Assembly (NCBI RefSeq): GCF_043195095.1
Contig: NZ_JBAFWN010000012.1
Source: NCEH01 sp043195095
GTDB taxonomy: Bacteria; Pseudomonadota; Alphaproteobacteria; Rhizobiales; Xanthobacteraceae
Length of the DNA stretch: 64,000 bases
Strand: one strand, 5' to 3'
The notes beneath the pieces were generated by a model. The model did not search any database. It saw nothing but the letters and a program-made list of their open reading frames with translations, and was not told the DNA's origin. The translations under genes and the position numbers were made by a program. This document shows positions 26,419 to 35,682 of the stretch, one piece after another; the stretch's first letter is position 1; the number at the start of each line of letters is the position of its first letter.

Positions 26419-26742
26419 TCAGCCTTCCGAACGCACTTCCAGAACGGCCTGGGCAAGGAACTCGTCCATGTTCCGGCGAATCTGATGCTCCGAGACCTCG
26501 ACGCCCTTGGCGTCGAAATCGGTCCGCAGCTTGCGATAGACGTCATCGTCGCCATGCTCTTCGAGATCGGCGACGACCACTTCCTTAGCGTAGGCCTGCG
26601 CGTCTTCCTCGGACAGGCCGAGCTTTTCCGCAGCCCACAGGCCCAGCAGCTTGTTGCGCCGCGCCACCGCCTTGAAGCGGATCTCTTCGTCGAGCGCGAA
26701 TCGCTTTTCGAACCCCTCCTCGCGCTTGTCGAACGTCGTCAT
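26419..26742 (-). CDS. F1-ATPase inhibitor subunit zeta (DUF1476)
   Basis: A 107-residue DUF1476 protein beginning MTTFDKREEGFEKRFALDEE, the inhibitory N-terminal region of the zeta subunit described in Paracoccus. A conserved four-helix body follows. Zeta binds F1 and blocks ATP hydrolysis in alphaproteobacteria. The ATG at 26742 gives the conserved N-terminus; an upstream in-frame start would add four residues. No ATP synthase genes are nearby, and the gene diverges from purC. Confidence 0.88.
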   Translation of the reverse strand: MTTFDKREEGFEKRFALDEEIRFKAVARRNKLLGLWAAEKLGLSEEDAQAYAKEVVVADLEEHGDDDVYRKLRTDFDAKGVEVSEHQIRRNMDEFLAQAVLEVRSEG

Positions 26743-27030
26743 GGCAGCCCTCATCTTGACGTTTCCGTGACCGGGGATCGCTCATGTCCGAACGTCACCG
26801 TCGCGGCCCTTGAATATAGGCGCGGCCTTCCCAGATCAATGTGACGCAACGGACCGGAGGGCTCATTGAGCTTGCGGACCCAATACGTTGTATCTGGCGC
26901 GCCAATCGGCTAGTGTTCGATCAGGCGCGTTCTGTGCTGCGAAACAGCCCCAGCGCGCCCCGCCAAGGAGCGTCACCGAAAACGGAGCCTTGGCAAACCC
27001 ATGGATTTCCTCAATCGACGGTATACACCC

Positions 27031-27795
27031 ATGAGCCGCCGCCGCCGCATTTACGAAGGCAAGGCGAAGGTCCTCTATGAAGGCCCCGAGCCTGGAACAC
27101 TCATCCAGCACTTTAAGGATGATGCCACCGCCTTCAACGCCAAGAAGCACGAAGTGATTGACGGCAAGGGTGTGCTGAACAACCGCATCTCCGAGTATAT
27201 TTTCTCGCGGTTGAACGACATCGGCGTGCCCACGCACTTCATTCGCCGTTTGAACATGCGCGAGCAGCTCATCCGCGAGGTGGAGATCATCCCGCTGGAG
27301 ATCGTTGTGCGCAACGTCGCCGCCGGCTCGCTGTCCACCCGCCTGGGCATCGAGGAAGGCACCGCGCTGCCGCGTTCGATCATCGAATTCTACTACAAGA
27401 ACGACGCGCTGAACGATCCGCTGGTTTCCGAGGAGCATGTCACGGCTTTCGGGTGGGCGACCACCCAGGAAATCGACGACATCATCGCCCTCGCGATCCG
27501 CGTGAACGATTTCCTCTCCGGCCTCTTCCTCGGGGTCGGGATTCGCCTGGTCGATTTCAAGATGGAATGCGGCCGGCTCTGGGAAAACGACATGATGCGC
27601 ATCGTCGTTGCTGACGAGATCAGCCCCGATTCGTGCCGCCTCTGGGACGTGAAGTCGAGCGACAAGCTCGACAAGGACCGGTTCCGCCGCGACATGGGCG
27701 GGCTGGTGGAAGCCTATACTGAGGTCGCGCGCCGGCTCGGCATCATCGCCGAGAACGAGCCGATCCAGGGAACTGGACCGGTCCTCGTCAAGTGA
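27031..27795 (+). CDS. purC: Phosphoribosylaminoimidazole-succinocarboxamide synthase
   Basis: A 254-residue SAICAR synthetase with the typical opening RRRRIYEGKAKVLYEGPEPG, the DDATAFNAKK loop and the signature LVDFKMECGR. It joins CAIR and aspartate in purine synthesis. ATG 27031 matches the family N-terminus; ATG 27001 would add ten residues. It is followed by purS after a hairpin at 27824-27845. Confidence 0.96.
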   Translation: MSRRRRIYEGKAKVLYEGPEPGTLIQHFKDDATAFNAKKHEVIDGKGVLNNRISEYIFSRLNDIGVPTHFIRRLNMREQLIREVEIIPLEIVVRNVAAGSLSTRLGIEEGTALPRSIIEFYYKNDALNDPLVSEEHVTAFGWATTQEIDDIIALAIRVNDFLSGLFLGVGIRLVDFKMECGRLWENDMMRIVVADEISPDSCRLWDVKSSDKLDKDRFRRDMGGLVEAYTEVARRLGIIAENEPIQGTGPVLVK

Positions 27796-27823
27796 GCTTG
27801 TGACCTTCGACCCTAGCTGCTAC

Positions 27824-27845
27824 GCGGGGGCCGAAAGGCCCCCGC
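27824..27845 (+). terminator. GNRA-loop hairpin between purC and purS
   Basis: A perfect 9-base stem GCGGGGGCC/GGCCCCCGC closed by a GAAA tetraloop, followed by TTCTGTTGTG. The weak T-tract suggests a partial terminator, an mRNA-stability element or a processing site rather than a full stop. Confidence 0.55.
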
Positions 27846-27866
27846 TTCTGTTGTGAGTGATGTTCA

Positions 27867-28109
27867 ATGAAGGCGCGCGTTATCGTCACGCTGAAATCCG
27901 CAGTGCTCGATCCCCAGGGAAAGGCCATCGAGGGCGCGTTGCGTTCGCTCGGCGTCTCGGGTGTGCAGAGCGTGCGGCAGGGCAAGGTTTTCGACGTGGA
28001 ACTGGCCGGCAACGACCGGACATCCGCCGAAGGGGCCTTGAAGGAGGCGTGCGACCGCCTGCTCGCCAACACGGTGATCGAGACCTATAAGGTCGAGTTC
28101 GCAGAGTGA
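27867..28109 (+). CDS. purS: Phosphoribosylformylglycinamidine synthase subunit PurS
   Basis: An 80-residue PurS, opening KARVIVTLKSAVLDPQGKAI. It is the small bridging subunit of the three-part FGAM synthase (PurS-PurQ-PurL) and channels ammonia from PurQ to PurL. Its presence agrees with the short PurL and separate PurQ downstream. Confidence 0.95.
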   Translation: MKARVIVTLKSAVLDPQGKAIEGALRSLGVSGVQSVRQGKVFDVELAGNDRTSAEGALKEACDRLLANTVIETYKVEFAE

Positions 28110-28368
28110 GAGCGTTTGTTGCCGTCGTCGCTCGCGCAGGCCGCGAGCGAGGGACTCGACAGGGGACGCAACGGGGGACTTATGGCCGATCTGTGCATCG
28201 CCCGCCGCAGCGGATCGCAGCGCGTGCCCGCCGGCCCGGCGGGGGCGGCCCTGGCGCGCCCAGTGTCGTGTCCCCATATTGAAATCACTATAGTCTCCGG
28301 CCCCATTTCAGCCAGCACGGCCAATTGTGCCCCCTGCCGGTGTGAACGCGCGGATATGCACTGATCCC

Positions 28369-29070
28369 ATGAAATCAGCCGTCATTCTCTTCCCTGGATC
28401 GAACCGCGAGCACGACGCCGCCCGCGCGCTGAAGCTGGTCGCCGGCTCCAATGTCAACGTCGTCTGGCATGGGGAAAGCGAGCTGCCCAAGCATACGGAC
28501 CTTGTGGTCCTGCCCGGCGGCTTTTCCTACGGCGATTATTTGCGCTGCGGCGCGATCGCCGCGCGCGCCAATATCATGGGGGCGGTGCGCGCCCATGCCG
28601 AAAAGGGCGGGCTGGTGCTCGGCATCTGCAACGGCTTCCAGATCCTGTGCGAAGCAGGCCTCCTGCCGGGCGTTCTGGTGCGCAACGCCAAGCTGCGCTT
28701 CGTGTGCCGCGAAGTGTTCCTGCGGGTGGAGCGGGCCGATACGGCCTTCACCCGCGCCTATCGCAAGAATGAATTGCTGCACATCCCCATCGCCCATGGG
28801 GAAGGCAATTATACCGCCGACGAGACCACCATCAAGCAATTGGAAGCAGAAGGGCGCATCGCCTTCCGCTATGCCCGCGCCGACGGTCAGATTGATCAGG
28901 CCGATGGCCCGAATGGCGCGATCAATGGCATCGCCGGCATCTATTCCGAGAAGCTGAATGTTCTCGGCATGATGCCGCACCCGGAAAACAACATCGAGGC
29001 TCAGATCGGGCGGACCGACGGTCGCGGCCTGTTTGAAAGCCTCGCCGCTGCGCTGAAGGCGGCGGCATAG
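28369..29070 (+). CDS. purQ: Phosphoribosylformylglycinamidine synthase subunit PurQ
   Basis: A 233-residue glutaminase subunit with GGFSYGDYLRCG, the nucleophile in LGICNGFQIL and the C-terminal His-Glu pair in MMPHPENNIE. The ATG at 28369 starts the conserved KSAVILFPGSN strand. About 260 bases separate it from purS, holding a 9-base hairpin (28128-28150) without a T-tract. Confidence 0.96.
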   Translation: MKSAVILFPGSNREHDAARALKLVAGSNVNVVWHGESELPKHTDLVVLPGGFSYGDYLRCGAIAARANIMGAVRAHAEKGGLVLGICNGFQILCEAGLLPGVLVRNAKLRFVCREVFLRVERADTAFTRAYRKNELLHIPIAHGEGNYTADETTIKQLEAEGRIAFRYARADGQIDQADGPNGAINGIAGIYSEKLNVLGMMPHPENNIEAQIGRTDGRGLFESLAAALKAAA

Positions 29071-29107
29071 CCGCCCCGCGCCCTCGGATTGGATCGCACC
29101 CGTGAAC

Positions 29108-31315
29108 ATGATCCCGAATACCCCGCGCATCACGCCCGAACTGGTGGCCGAGCATGGCCTGAAGCCGGACGAGTATCAGCGCTTCCTCGAATTGATCGGG
29201 CGCGAACCCACGATCACGGAGCTGGGCATCGTTTCCGCCATGTGGAACGAGCATTGCTCCTATAAATCCTCGAAAGTGTGGCTGCGCACCTTGCCGACAA
29301 GCGGGCCGCGCGTGATCCAGGGGCCCGGCGAGAATGCCGGCGTGGTGGACATCGGCGGCGGGCTCGCCGTGGTGTTCAAGATGGAGAGCCACAACCACCC
29401 CTCCTTCATCGAGCCCTATCAGGGCGCGGGAACGGGTGTCGGCGGCATCCTGCGCGACGTCTTCACCATGGGCGCCCGGCCGATCGCCGCGCTGAATGCC
29501 CTGCGCTTCGGCAATTGCCACCATCCGCGCACCCGCCAATTGCTGGCGGGCGTTGTCGCGGGCATCGGCGGCTACGGCAATTCGTTCGGCGTGCCGACCG
29601 TGGGCGGCTCCATTGGCTTCCACGGGCGCTACAACGGTAACATCCTGGTCAATGCCATGGCGGTGGGCCTGGCCAAGACCGATGAGATTTTCTACGCGGC
29701 CGCGGCCGGCGTGGGCCGCTCCATCGTCTATCTGGGCTCGAAGACCGGGCGCGACGGCATCCACGGCGCGACCATGGCCTCGGCCGAGTTCGGCGCCGAT
29801 GCCGAGGAGAAGCGCCCGACCGTGCAGGTCGGCGACCCGTTCGCGGAAAAGCTGCTGCTGGAAGCCTGCCTGGAGATCATGAAGGCGGGCTGCGTGGTCG
29901 CGATCCAGGACATGGGTGCGGCCGGGCTCACCTGTTCCGCCGTCGAGATGGGCGCCAAGGGCGACCTCGGCGTGGAACTGAACCTCGATGCCGTGCCCTG
30001 CCGCGAAACCGGCATGAGCGCGTATGAAATGATGCTGTCCGAGAGCCAGGAGCGCATGCTCATGGTGATTGCGGACGGCAAGGAGGCCGAGGCCGAGGCC
30101 ATCTTCAAGAAATGGGGCCTGGACTTCGCCGTGGTGGGCAAGACCACCGATACCCTGCGCTTCGTGGTGAAGCATAAGGGCGTTGTGGAAGCCGATCTTC
30201 CCATCAAGGAACTCGGCGACGAGGCCCCCGAATATTATCGCCCCTTCAATGAGACGCCCGCGCGGCCGGTGCTGACTCCAGCGGACGTACCGACCAGCGT
30301 GACGCTCGCCGACGCGCTGGAGCAGATGCTCTCCTCGCCCGATCTGTGCTCGAAGCGCTGGGTCTGGGAGCAATATGACCATCTCATCCTCGGCAACACG
30401 GTGCAAAAGCCGGGCGGCGATGCGGCCGTCGTGCGCGTGGAAGAGGGGCCGAAGGCGCTTGCCCTTACCACCGACGTGACGCCGCGCTATTGCGAGGCCG
30501 ATCCCTTCGAGGGCGGCAAGCAGGCGGTGGCCGAGGCGTGGCGCAATCTCACCGCCGTGGGCGCGACCCCCATCGCCGTCACCGACAATCTCAATTTCGG
30601 CAATCCCGAGAAGCCCGACACGATGGGCCAGTTCGTCGGCTGCGTGAAGGGCATTGGCGCGGCGTGCGAGGCGCTGGATTTCCCGGTCGTCTCGGGCAAT
30701 GTCAGCCTCTACAACGAGACCAACGGCAAGGGCATCCTGCCGACCCCCACCATTGGTGGTGTCGGTCTGATCGACGATCTGTCGAAGACCATGAGCCTTG
30801 CCTTCAAGAATGCCGGCGAGCCGATCTATGTGATTGGCAAGACCGAGGGCTGGCTCGGCGCCTCGATCTATCTCGGCCTGATCTGCGAGCGCGAGGAGGG
30901 GGCGCCGCCCCCGGTCGATCTCGTCGCCGAGAAGCGCAACGGCGATTTCGTGCGCGCTCTGATTCTCGACGGTCTCGTCAGCGCGGCCCATGATGTCTCC
31001 GACGGCGGCCTGCTGGTGGCGGTCGCGGAAATGGCCATGGCGGGCAATATCGGTGCCGCCGTGGACAGCCATTGCAACATGGCGCCCCATGCCTTCTGGT
31101 TCGGCGAGGATCAGGCGCGCTACGTGGTCACGGCCGCCCACGGCCAGGGCAGCGAGATCGTGCGGCGGGCGGAGGCGGCGGGTGTGCCCGTCACCAAGAT
31201 CGGCAAGACCGGCGGCGACCGCTTGATCCTGCCCGGCGATCGCTCAATATTCGTGGAAGCCTTGCGGGATCGTCACGAGAGCTGGCTGCCCATTTACATG
31301 AGCTCCATGTCCTGA
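29108..31315 (+). CDS. purL: Phosphoribosylformylglycinamidine synthase subunit PurL (short form)
   Basis: A 735-residue PurL lacking the glutaminase domain. Markers are WNEHCSYKSSK, KMESHNHPS, GAxPIAALNALRFG-like and SVSDGGLL-like segments (read as HDVSDGGLLVAV here). It uses ATP and PurQ-derived ammonia to convert FGAR to FGAM. A GTG at 29102 is an alternative start adding two residues. It is followed by bolA, a conserved order in Rhizobiales. Confidence 0.96.
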   Translation: MIPNTPRITPELVAEHGLKPDEYQRFLELIGREPTITELGIVSAMWNEHCSYKSSKVWLRTLPTSGPRVIQGPGENAGVVDIGGGLAVVFKMESHNHPSFIEPYQGAGTGVGGILRDVFTMGARPIAALNALRFGNCHHPRTRQLLAGVVAGIGGYGNSFGVPTVGGSIGFHGRYNGNILVNAMAVGLAKTDEIFYAAAAGVGRSIVYLGSKTGRDGIHGATMASAEFGADAEEKRPTVQVGDPFAEKLLLEACLEIMKAGCVVAIQDMGAAGLTCSAVEMGAKGDLGVELNLDAVPCRETGMSAYEMMLSESQERMLMVIADGKEAEAEAIFKKWGLDFAVVGKTTDTLRFVVKHKGVVEADLPIKELGDEAPEYYRPFNETPARPVLTPADVPTSVTLADALEQMLSSPDLCSKRWVWEQYDHLILGNTVQKPGGDAAVVRVEEGPKALALTTDVTPRYCEADPFEGGKQAVAEAWRNLTAVGATPIAVTDNLNFGNPEKPDTMGQFVGCVKGIGAACEALDFPVVSGNVSLYNETNGKGILPTPTIGGVGLIDDLSKTMSLAFKNAGEPIYVIGKTEGWLGASIYLGLICEREEGAPPPVDLVAEKRNGDFVRALILDGLVSAAHDVSDGGLLVAVAEMAMAGNIGAAVDSHCNMAPHAFWFGEDQARYVVTAAHGQGSEIVRRAEAAGVPVTKIGKTGGDRLILPGDRSIFVEALRDRHESWLPIYMSSMS

Positions 31316-31361
31316 AGGCCGATGGCATCGACAGCGGCGCTTCCAGCGAAGGAATAAACCC

Positions 31362-31595
31362 ATGGCCATGGATTCTCGCGATATCGAGCAGCTCATCAAG
31401 AGCGCGCTGCCCGATGCCCAGATCTCGATCGAGGATCTCGCCGGCGACGGCGATCATTATGCGGCGACCATCGTGTCGGAGGCGTTTCGCGGCAAGAGCC
31501 GCGTGCAGCAGCACCAGATGGTCTATGCCGCGCTCCAGGGCAACATGGGCGGCGTGCTCCATGCCCTGGCGCTGAAGACGTCGGTTCCTGCCTGA
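31362..31595 (+). CDS. bolA: BolA family protein
   Basis: A 77-residue BolA/IbaG-type protein with GDHYAATIVSEAFRGKSRVQQHQMVYAAL, including the His residues used to ligate a [2Fe-2S] cluster together with a monothiol glutaredoxin. The partner grxD lies about 700 bases downstream, with an exported RidA gene in between. The start is the ATG at 31362; ATG 31368 is also possible. Confidence 0.92.
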   Translation: MAMDSRDIEQLIKSALPDAQISIEDLAGDGDHYAATIVSEAFRGKSRVQQHQMVYAALQGNMGGVLHALALKTSVPA

Positions 31596-31641
31596 AACAA
31601 TTGCGCGCCGCGCCCGTTTCGGCATCAGTTGCATTTAAATT

Positions 31642-31662
31642 AGTCAAACAATATCATTGACT
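31642..31662. promoter_or_regulatory. AT-rich inverted repeat AGTCAA-N9-TTGACT upstream of the exported ridA gene
   Basis: A perfect 6-base inverted repeat with a 9-base spacer sits in an AT-rich patch 54 bases upstream of the RidA start. Its right arm, TTGACT, could double as a -35 element. It looks like an operator/promoter for an independently expressed gene; the regulator is unknown. Confidence 0.35.
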
Positions 31663-31715
31663 TAATGGGGGTCATTGCAAACCATTCGGCAATCTCTCGC
31701 GCCGAGGTTTTGCCC

Positions 31716-32186
31716 ATGACCCGCATTGATTCCCTGCTTGTTGCGACCGCTGTTGCCCTGACCCCGATGACGGCATTGGCGGATTCGCCGAATGGGGTGA
31801 AGACCTTGTCGCCCCCCGGCGCCATCAAGCCGACCGGCACCTGGAACCTTGGCACGCGCGCGGGTGATTTCGTCTTTATTGCCGGCATGCGCGGCATCGA
31901 CCCCGCAACCAATACCCTGGTCGCCGGTGACGAAGCCCGGGTGCGGCAGGCGTTCCTCAACATGAAGCAGATTGCGGAATCGGAAGGGGCGACGCTTCAG
32001 GATGCGGTGCGCCTCGTGGTCTATGTCACCGACATGTACCGCTTCCGGCCGATCGCCAACAAGATCCAGGAAGAGTTGTGGGGCAAGGGTCCCTATCCGC
32101 CCCGAACCATCATCGAGGTCGATCGTCTGAACCAGGACGACATCCTCGAAGTTGAGGGGACCTTCTACGCGCCCGCGAAAAAATAA
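31716..32186 (+). CDS. RidA family protein with predicted signal peptide
   Basis: A 156-residue YjgF/RidA protein. The first 23 residues look like a Sec signal (TRIDS, a hydrophobic LLVATAVALTPM core, TALA-D cleavage). The RidA domain follows, with the conserved imine-hydrolysis arginine in PPRTIIEVDRL. Classical RidA is cytosolic and removes reactive 2-aminoacrylate; an exported form is less common and its substrate is unknown. It has its own AT-rich upstream region and sits between bolA and grxD. ATG 31716 is preferred because it begins the signal peptide; an earlier start would bury it. Confidence 0.82.
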   Translation: MTRIDSLLVATAVALTPMTALADSPNGVKTLSPPGAIKPTGTWNLGTRAGDFVFIAGMRGIDPATNTLVAGDEARVRQAFLNMKQIAESEGATLQDAVRLVVYVTDMYRFRPIANKIQEELWGKGPYPPRTIIEVDRLNQDDILEVEGTFYAPAKK

Positions 32187-32295
32187 GTCGCGCGAGGGCA
32201 GGGGGACCCGCCGTGTCCCGCCCTTGCACTTTGTGCTCTCAAGCCCGATGTTCTCGGCATGAACCGGTGTCTTCGGACCAATCTGGACTAGAGAT

Positions 32296-32634
32296 ATGAG
32301 CATTCGCGAATTCATCGACCGTGAGGTCAAGGACAACGACGTGGTCGTGTTCATGAAGGGCACGCCGCAGTTTCCCATGTGCGGCTTTTCCGGCCAGGTC
32401 GTGCAGATCCTGGACCATGTGGGCGTCGCCTATAAGGGTATCAATGTCCTGGAATCCGACGAGCTGCGCCAGGGCATCAAGGAATATGCCAGCTGGCCGA
32501 CCATCCCCCAGATCTATGTGAAGGGAGAATTCCTCGGCGGCTGTGACATCGTGCGCGAGATGTTCCAGGCTGGCGAGCTGATTCCGCTGTTCGAGGAAAA
32601 GGGCGTGCCGGTGCGCGACCGCGCGATCGGCTGA
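32296..32634 (+). CDS. grxD: Monothiol glutaredoxin, Grx4 family
   Basis: A 112-residue CGFS-type glutaredoxin (Cys29 in MCGFSG) with SWPTIPQIYVKGEFLGGCDI. These proteins carry a [2Fe-2S] cluster with glutathione and transfer it, and they pair with BolA. The gene ends at a strong terminator shared with the convergent purB. Confidence 0.96.
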   Translation: MSIREFIDREVKDNDVVVFMKGTPQFPMCGFSGQVVQILDHVGVAYKGINVLESDELRQGIKEYASWPTIPQIYVKGEFLGGCDIVREMFQAGELIPLFEEKGVPVRDRAIG

Positions 32635-32661
32635 TTTCGCGTTCTTCCCAATCTTGAAATG

Positions 32662-32689
32662 AAAATGCCCGGGCAAGCCCGGGCATTTT
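32662..32689. terminator. Bidirectional rho-independent terminator
   Basis: A perfect 13-base stem AAAATGCCCGGGC/GCCCGGGCATTTT around AA, followed by T on the plus strand and T-rich on the minus strand. It lies between grxD and purB, which converge. Confidence 0.9.
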
Positions 32690-32714
32690 TGTTTTCAGCC
32701 TGCCGGTCGAGAGA

Positions 32715-34022
32715 TCACGCGCGCCCGAATACGCGCTTGAAGATCGTATCGGCATGCTTGAGGTGATAGCCGAGATCGAACTTCTCGTTGATGTCGTCCT
32801 CGCTCAGATAGGCGCGCACGTCCGCGTCATTCAGCAGGAAGGTGCGGAAATCGCCTTCGCCGCGCCATACGCGCATCGCGTTGCGCTGGACGAGCCGATA
32901 GCTGTCCTCGCGGCTCGCTCCCTTCTGGGTCAGCGCCAGCAGAACGCGCTGGGAATGGATGAGGCCGCCGAGCTTATCCATGTTCTTCTGCATGTTGTCG
33001 GCATGCACCACCAGCTTGTCGACCACGCCGGCAAGACGGGCGAGGGCGAAGTCCAGCGTTACGGTCGCGTCCGGGCCGATCATGCGCTCCACCGAGGAGT
33101 GCGAGATATCGCGCTCGTGCCAGAGCGCCACATTCTCCATGGCCGGCAGCGCATAGGCGCGCACCATGCGGGCAAGGCCGGTGAGGTTTTCGGTGAGCAC
33201 CGGGTTGCGCTTGTGGGGCATGGCCGAGGAGCCCTTCTGCGCCTCGGAGAAATATTCCTCCGCCTCCAGCACCTCGGTGCGCTGGAGATGACGGATTTCG
33301 GTGGCCAGCCGCTCGACCGAAGAGGCGATCACGCCGAGGGTCGCGAAGAACATGGCATGCCGGTCGCGCGGGATCACCTGGGTGGAGACGGTCTCCACGC
33401 TCAGCCCCATCTTGGCGGCGACATGCTCCTCCACGCGGGGATCCACATGGGCGAAGGTGCCCACGGCCCCGGAAATGGCGCAGGTCGCGATTTCCGCGCG
33501 CGCCGCCACGAGGCGGGTCCGGGCACGCTGGAATTCGGCATGGGCGATGGCGAGCTTGATGCCGAACGTGGTGGGCTCGGCATGGATGCCGTGCGAGCGG
33601 CCGACGGTCGGGGTCAGCTTGTGCTCGAACGCGCGCCGCTCCAGCACCGCCAGCAAATGGTCGATATCGGCAAGGAGCAGGTCCGAGGCGCGCGCCAGTT
33701 GCACCGCGAGGCAGGTGTCGAGCACGTCGGACGAGGTCATGCCCTGGTGCACGAACCGCGCTTCGGGCCCGACGATCTCGGACAGATGGGTGAGGAAGGC
33801 GATGACGTCATGCTTCACGTCCCGCTCGATGGCGTCGATGCGGTCCACGTCGAATTCGGCGTCCCGGCCCAGTTCCCAGATCTTGGCGGCGGCTTCCTTC
33901 GGCACGATGCCAAGCTCGGCCATGGCATCGGCGGCATGGGCCTCGATCTCGAACCAGATGCGGAAACGCGCTTCAGGGGACCAGAGGCTGGCCATTTCCG
34001 GGCGGCTATAGCGGGGGATCAT
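32715..34022 (-). CDS. purB: Adenylosuccinate lyase
   Basis: A 435-residue fumarase/aspartase-superfamily enzyme with the signature SSAMPHKRNP, the HQGMTSSDVLDT segment and the catalytic-histidine region GRSHGIHAEPTTFG. It cleaves SAICAR and adenylosuccinate, so it completes the step after purC. It is transcribed opposite to the purCSQL-bolA-grxD block. Confidence 0.97.
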   Translation of the reverse strand: MIPRYSRPEMASLWSPEARFRIWFEIEAHAADAMAELGIVPKEAAAKIWELGRDAEFDVDRIDAIERDVKHDVIAFLTHLSEIVGPEARFVHQGMTSSDVLDTCLAVQLARASDLLLADIDHLLAVLERRAFEHKLTPTVGRSHGIHAEPTTFGIKLAIAHAEFQRARTRLVAARAEIATCAISGAVGTFAHVDPRVEEHVAAKMGLSVETVSTQVIPRDRHAMFFATLGVIASSVERLATEIRHLQRTEVLEAEEYFSEAQKGSSAMPHKRNPVLTENLTGLARMVRAYALPAMENVALWHERDISHSSVERMIGPDATVTLDFALARLAGVVDKLVVHADNMQKNMDKLGGLIHSQRVLLALTQKGASREDSYRLVQRNAMRVWRGEGDFRTFLLNDADVRAYLSEDDINEKFDLGYHLKHADTIFKRVFGRA

Positions 34023-34269
34023 CGCGGCGCTCTTTTCATTATCGGCAAGGCGAGCCCTGTATCAGATCGAGGCCGCTTTCGGTAGCGCCGCGCGCGCTCA
34101 GTCCATGTGCGCATTTGCATGACGGCGGGTGCAGCGGGCTGGCTTCAAGACGCAATGCCGGATAAGACGCGGCGCACAGGCGCGGCATCATGTCGGCCGC
34201 GCCTTCCCGCAACGGCTTCGCGGGGTTAGGTTGGGGGCGTCCGAGGACGCCGATGCCCGGAGAACATGA

Positions 34270-35682
34270 GTGCTGTACGTGTCCACGCGCGGCGAGGCGC
34301 CGCCTTTGTCCTTCGCCGATGCCTTGCTGGCGGGCCTTGCCCGTGACGGCGGCCTTTATGTGCCGGAAAGCTGGCCAACCCTCACGGCTGAAGAAATCGC
34401 GGCGCTGGCGGGCCGGCCCTATGCCGAGGTGGCCCGCAAGATCATTTCGCCGTTCGTGGCCGGCGCTATTCCCCAGGCCGCGCTCGATTTGATGATCGAG
34501 GACGCCTATCGCAATTTCCGCCACCCAGCGACCACGCCCCTGGTTCAGCTCGGTCCCAACCGCTTCGTGCTGGAGCTGTTCCACGGCCCGACGCTTGCGT
34601 TCAAGGACGTGGCCATGCAGCTGCTGTCGCGGCTGATGGACCATGTGCTCTCCGCCCGCGGCGCGCGGGCGACCATCGTCGGCGCCACTTCGGGCGATAC
34701 CGGCAGCGCCGCCATTGAGGCGTTCCGCCATTCCGATGCGGTGGATGTGTTCATCCTCTATCCCCATGGCCGCGTGTCGGAGGTGCAGCGCCGGCAGATG
34801 ACCGGAGTGGGCGCGCACAACGTCCATGCCATCGCGGTGGAAGGCACGTTCGACGATTGCCAGGCCCTGGTGAAGGGCATGTTCAACCACCACGGCTTCC
34901 GCGACCGCATGGCGCTCGCGGGGGTGAATTCCATCAATTGGGCGCGCATCGTCGCCCAGGTGGTCTATTATTTCTATGCCGCCACGGCGCTGGGCGCCCC
35001 GGCGCGGGAAGTCTCGTTCGTCGTGCCCACCGGCAATTTTGGCGACATCCTGGCCGGCTGGGTCGCCAAGCGCATGGGATTGCCGATCCACGACCTCACC
35101 ATCGCCACCAATGTGAACGACATCCTCGCCCGCACGCTGGAGAGCGGGCGCTACGAGGTGCGTGGTGTGCAGCCCTCGTCCTCGCCCTCCATGGATATCC
35201 AGGTCTCGTCGAATTTCGAGCGCGTCCTGTTCGAGGCGCTCAATCGCGATTCCGCCGCCTTGCGCCAATTGATGGCATCGCTGACCCAGTCCGGCGCCTT
35301 CACCTTGCCGCGCGAGGCCCAGGCCACGATCTGTGGGGACTTCTCCGCCGGCCGGGCGGACGAGCCGGAAACGCTCGCCACGATCACGCGCACCTATCGC
35401 GAGGCCGACTATGTGATCGACCCGCACACCGCCGTCGCGCTCGCGGTGGCCGGCAAGGTGGAGCACAATTCCCGCATTCCGCAGGTGATCCTGTCCACCG
35501 CCCATCCGGCCAAGTTCCCCGATGTGGTGGAAGCCGCCACCGGCAAGCGCCCCGCGCTGCCCGCCCACATGGCGGACCTGATGACCCGCAAGGAGAAGAC
35601 CACCATCTTGCCCAATGATCTTGCGGCCATCGAAAGCTTCATCTCCAGCCATTCCCGCATCACGTCGGGCGCCGCGGCATGA
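34270..35682 (+). CDS. thrC: Threonine synthase
   Basis: A 470-residue PLP enzyme. LYVSTRGEAP is the usual N-terminus, the Schiff-base lysine is in HGPTLAFKDVAMQ and the phosphate-binding segment is GATSGDTGSAA. It converts O-phosphohomoserine to threonine. The GTG start at 34270 has GGAG seven bases upstream and keeps the family N-terminus; the ATG at 34266 is out of frame. The stop overlaps the next gene (ATGA). Confidence 0.95.
   Translation: MLYVSTRGEAPPLSFADALLAGLARDGGLYVPESWPTLTAEEIAALAGRPYAEVARKIISPFVAGAIPQAALDLMIEDAYRNFRHPATTPLVQLGPNRFVLELFHGPTLAFKDVAMQLLSRLMDHVLSARGARATIVGATSGDTGSAAIEAFRHSDAVDVFILYPHGRVSEVQRRQMTGVGAHNVHAIAVEGTFDDCQALVKGMFNHHGFRDRMALAGVNSINWARIVAQVVYYFYAATALGAPAREVSFVVPTGNFGDILAGWVAKRMGLPIHDLTIATNVNDILARTLESGRYEVRGVQPSSSPSMDIQVSSNFERVLFEALNRDSAALRQLMASLTQSGAFTLPREAQATICGDFSAGRADEPETLATITRTYREADYVIDPHTAVALAVAGKVEHNSRIPQVILSTAHPAKFPDVVEAATGKRPALPAHMADLMTRKEKTTILPNDLAAIESFISSHSRITSGAAA

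Noticed and set aside
28128..28150. A 9-base hairpin TCGCTCGCG/CGCGAGCGA in the purS-purQ gap considered as a terminator
   Set aside because: No T-tract follows and purQ is expected to be read from the same transcript.
28922..31141. A 739-codon open frame antisense to purL
   Set aside because: purL is complete and conserved on the plus strand; the antisense frame is His/Gly/Ala-rich and is a GC-bias shadow.
31657..31686. A full sigma70 promoter for the exported ridA gene based on TTGACT
   Set aside because: No acceptable -10 hexamer lies 16-18 bases downstream, so only the inverted repeat is reported.
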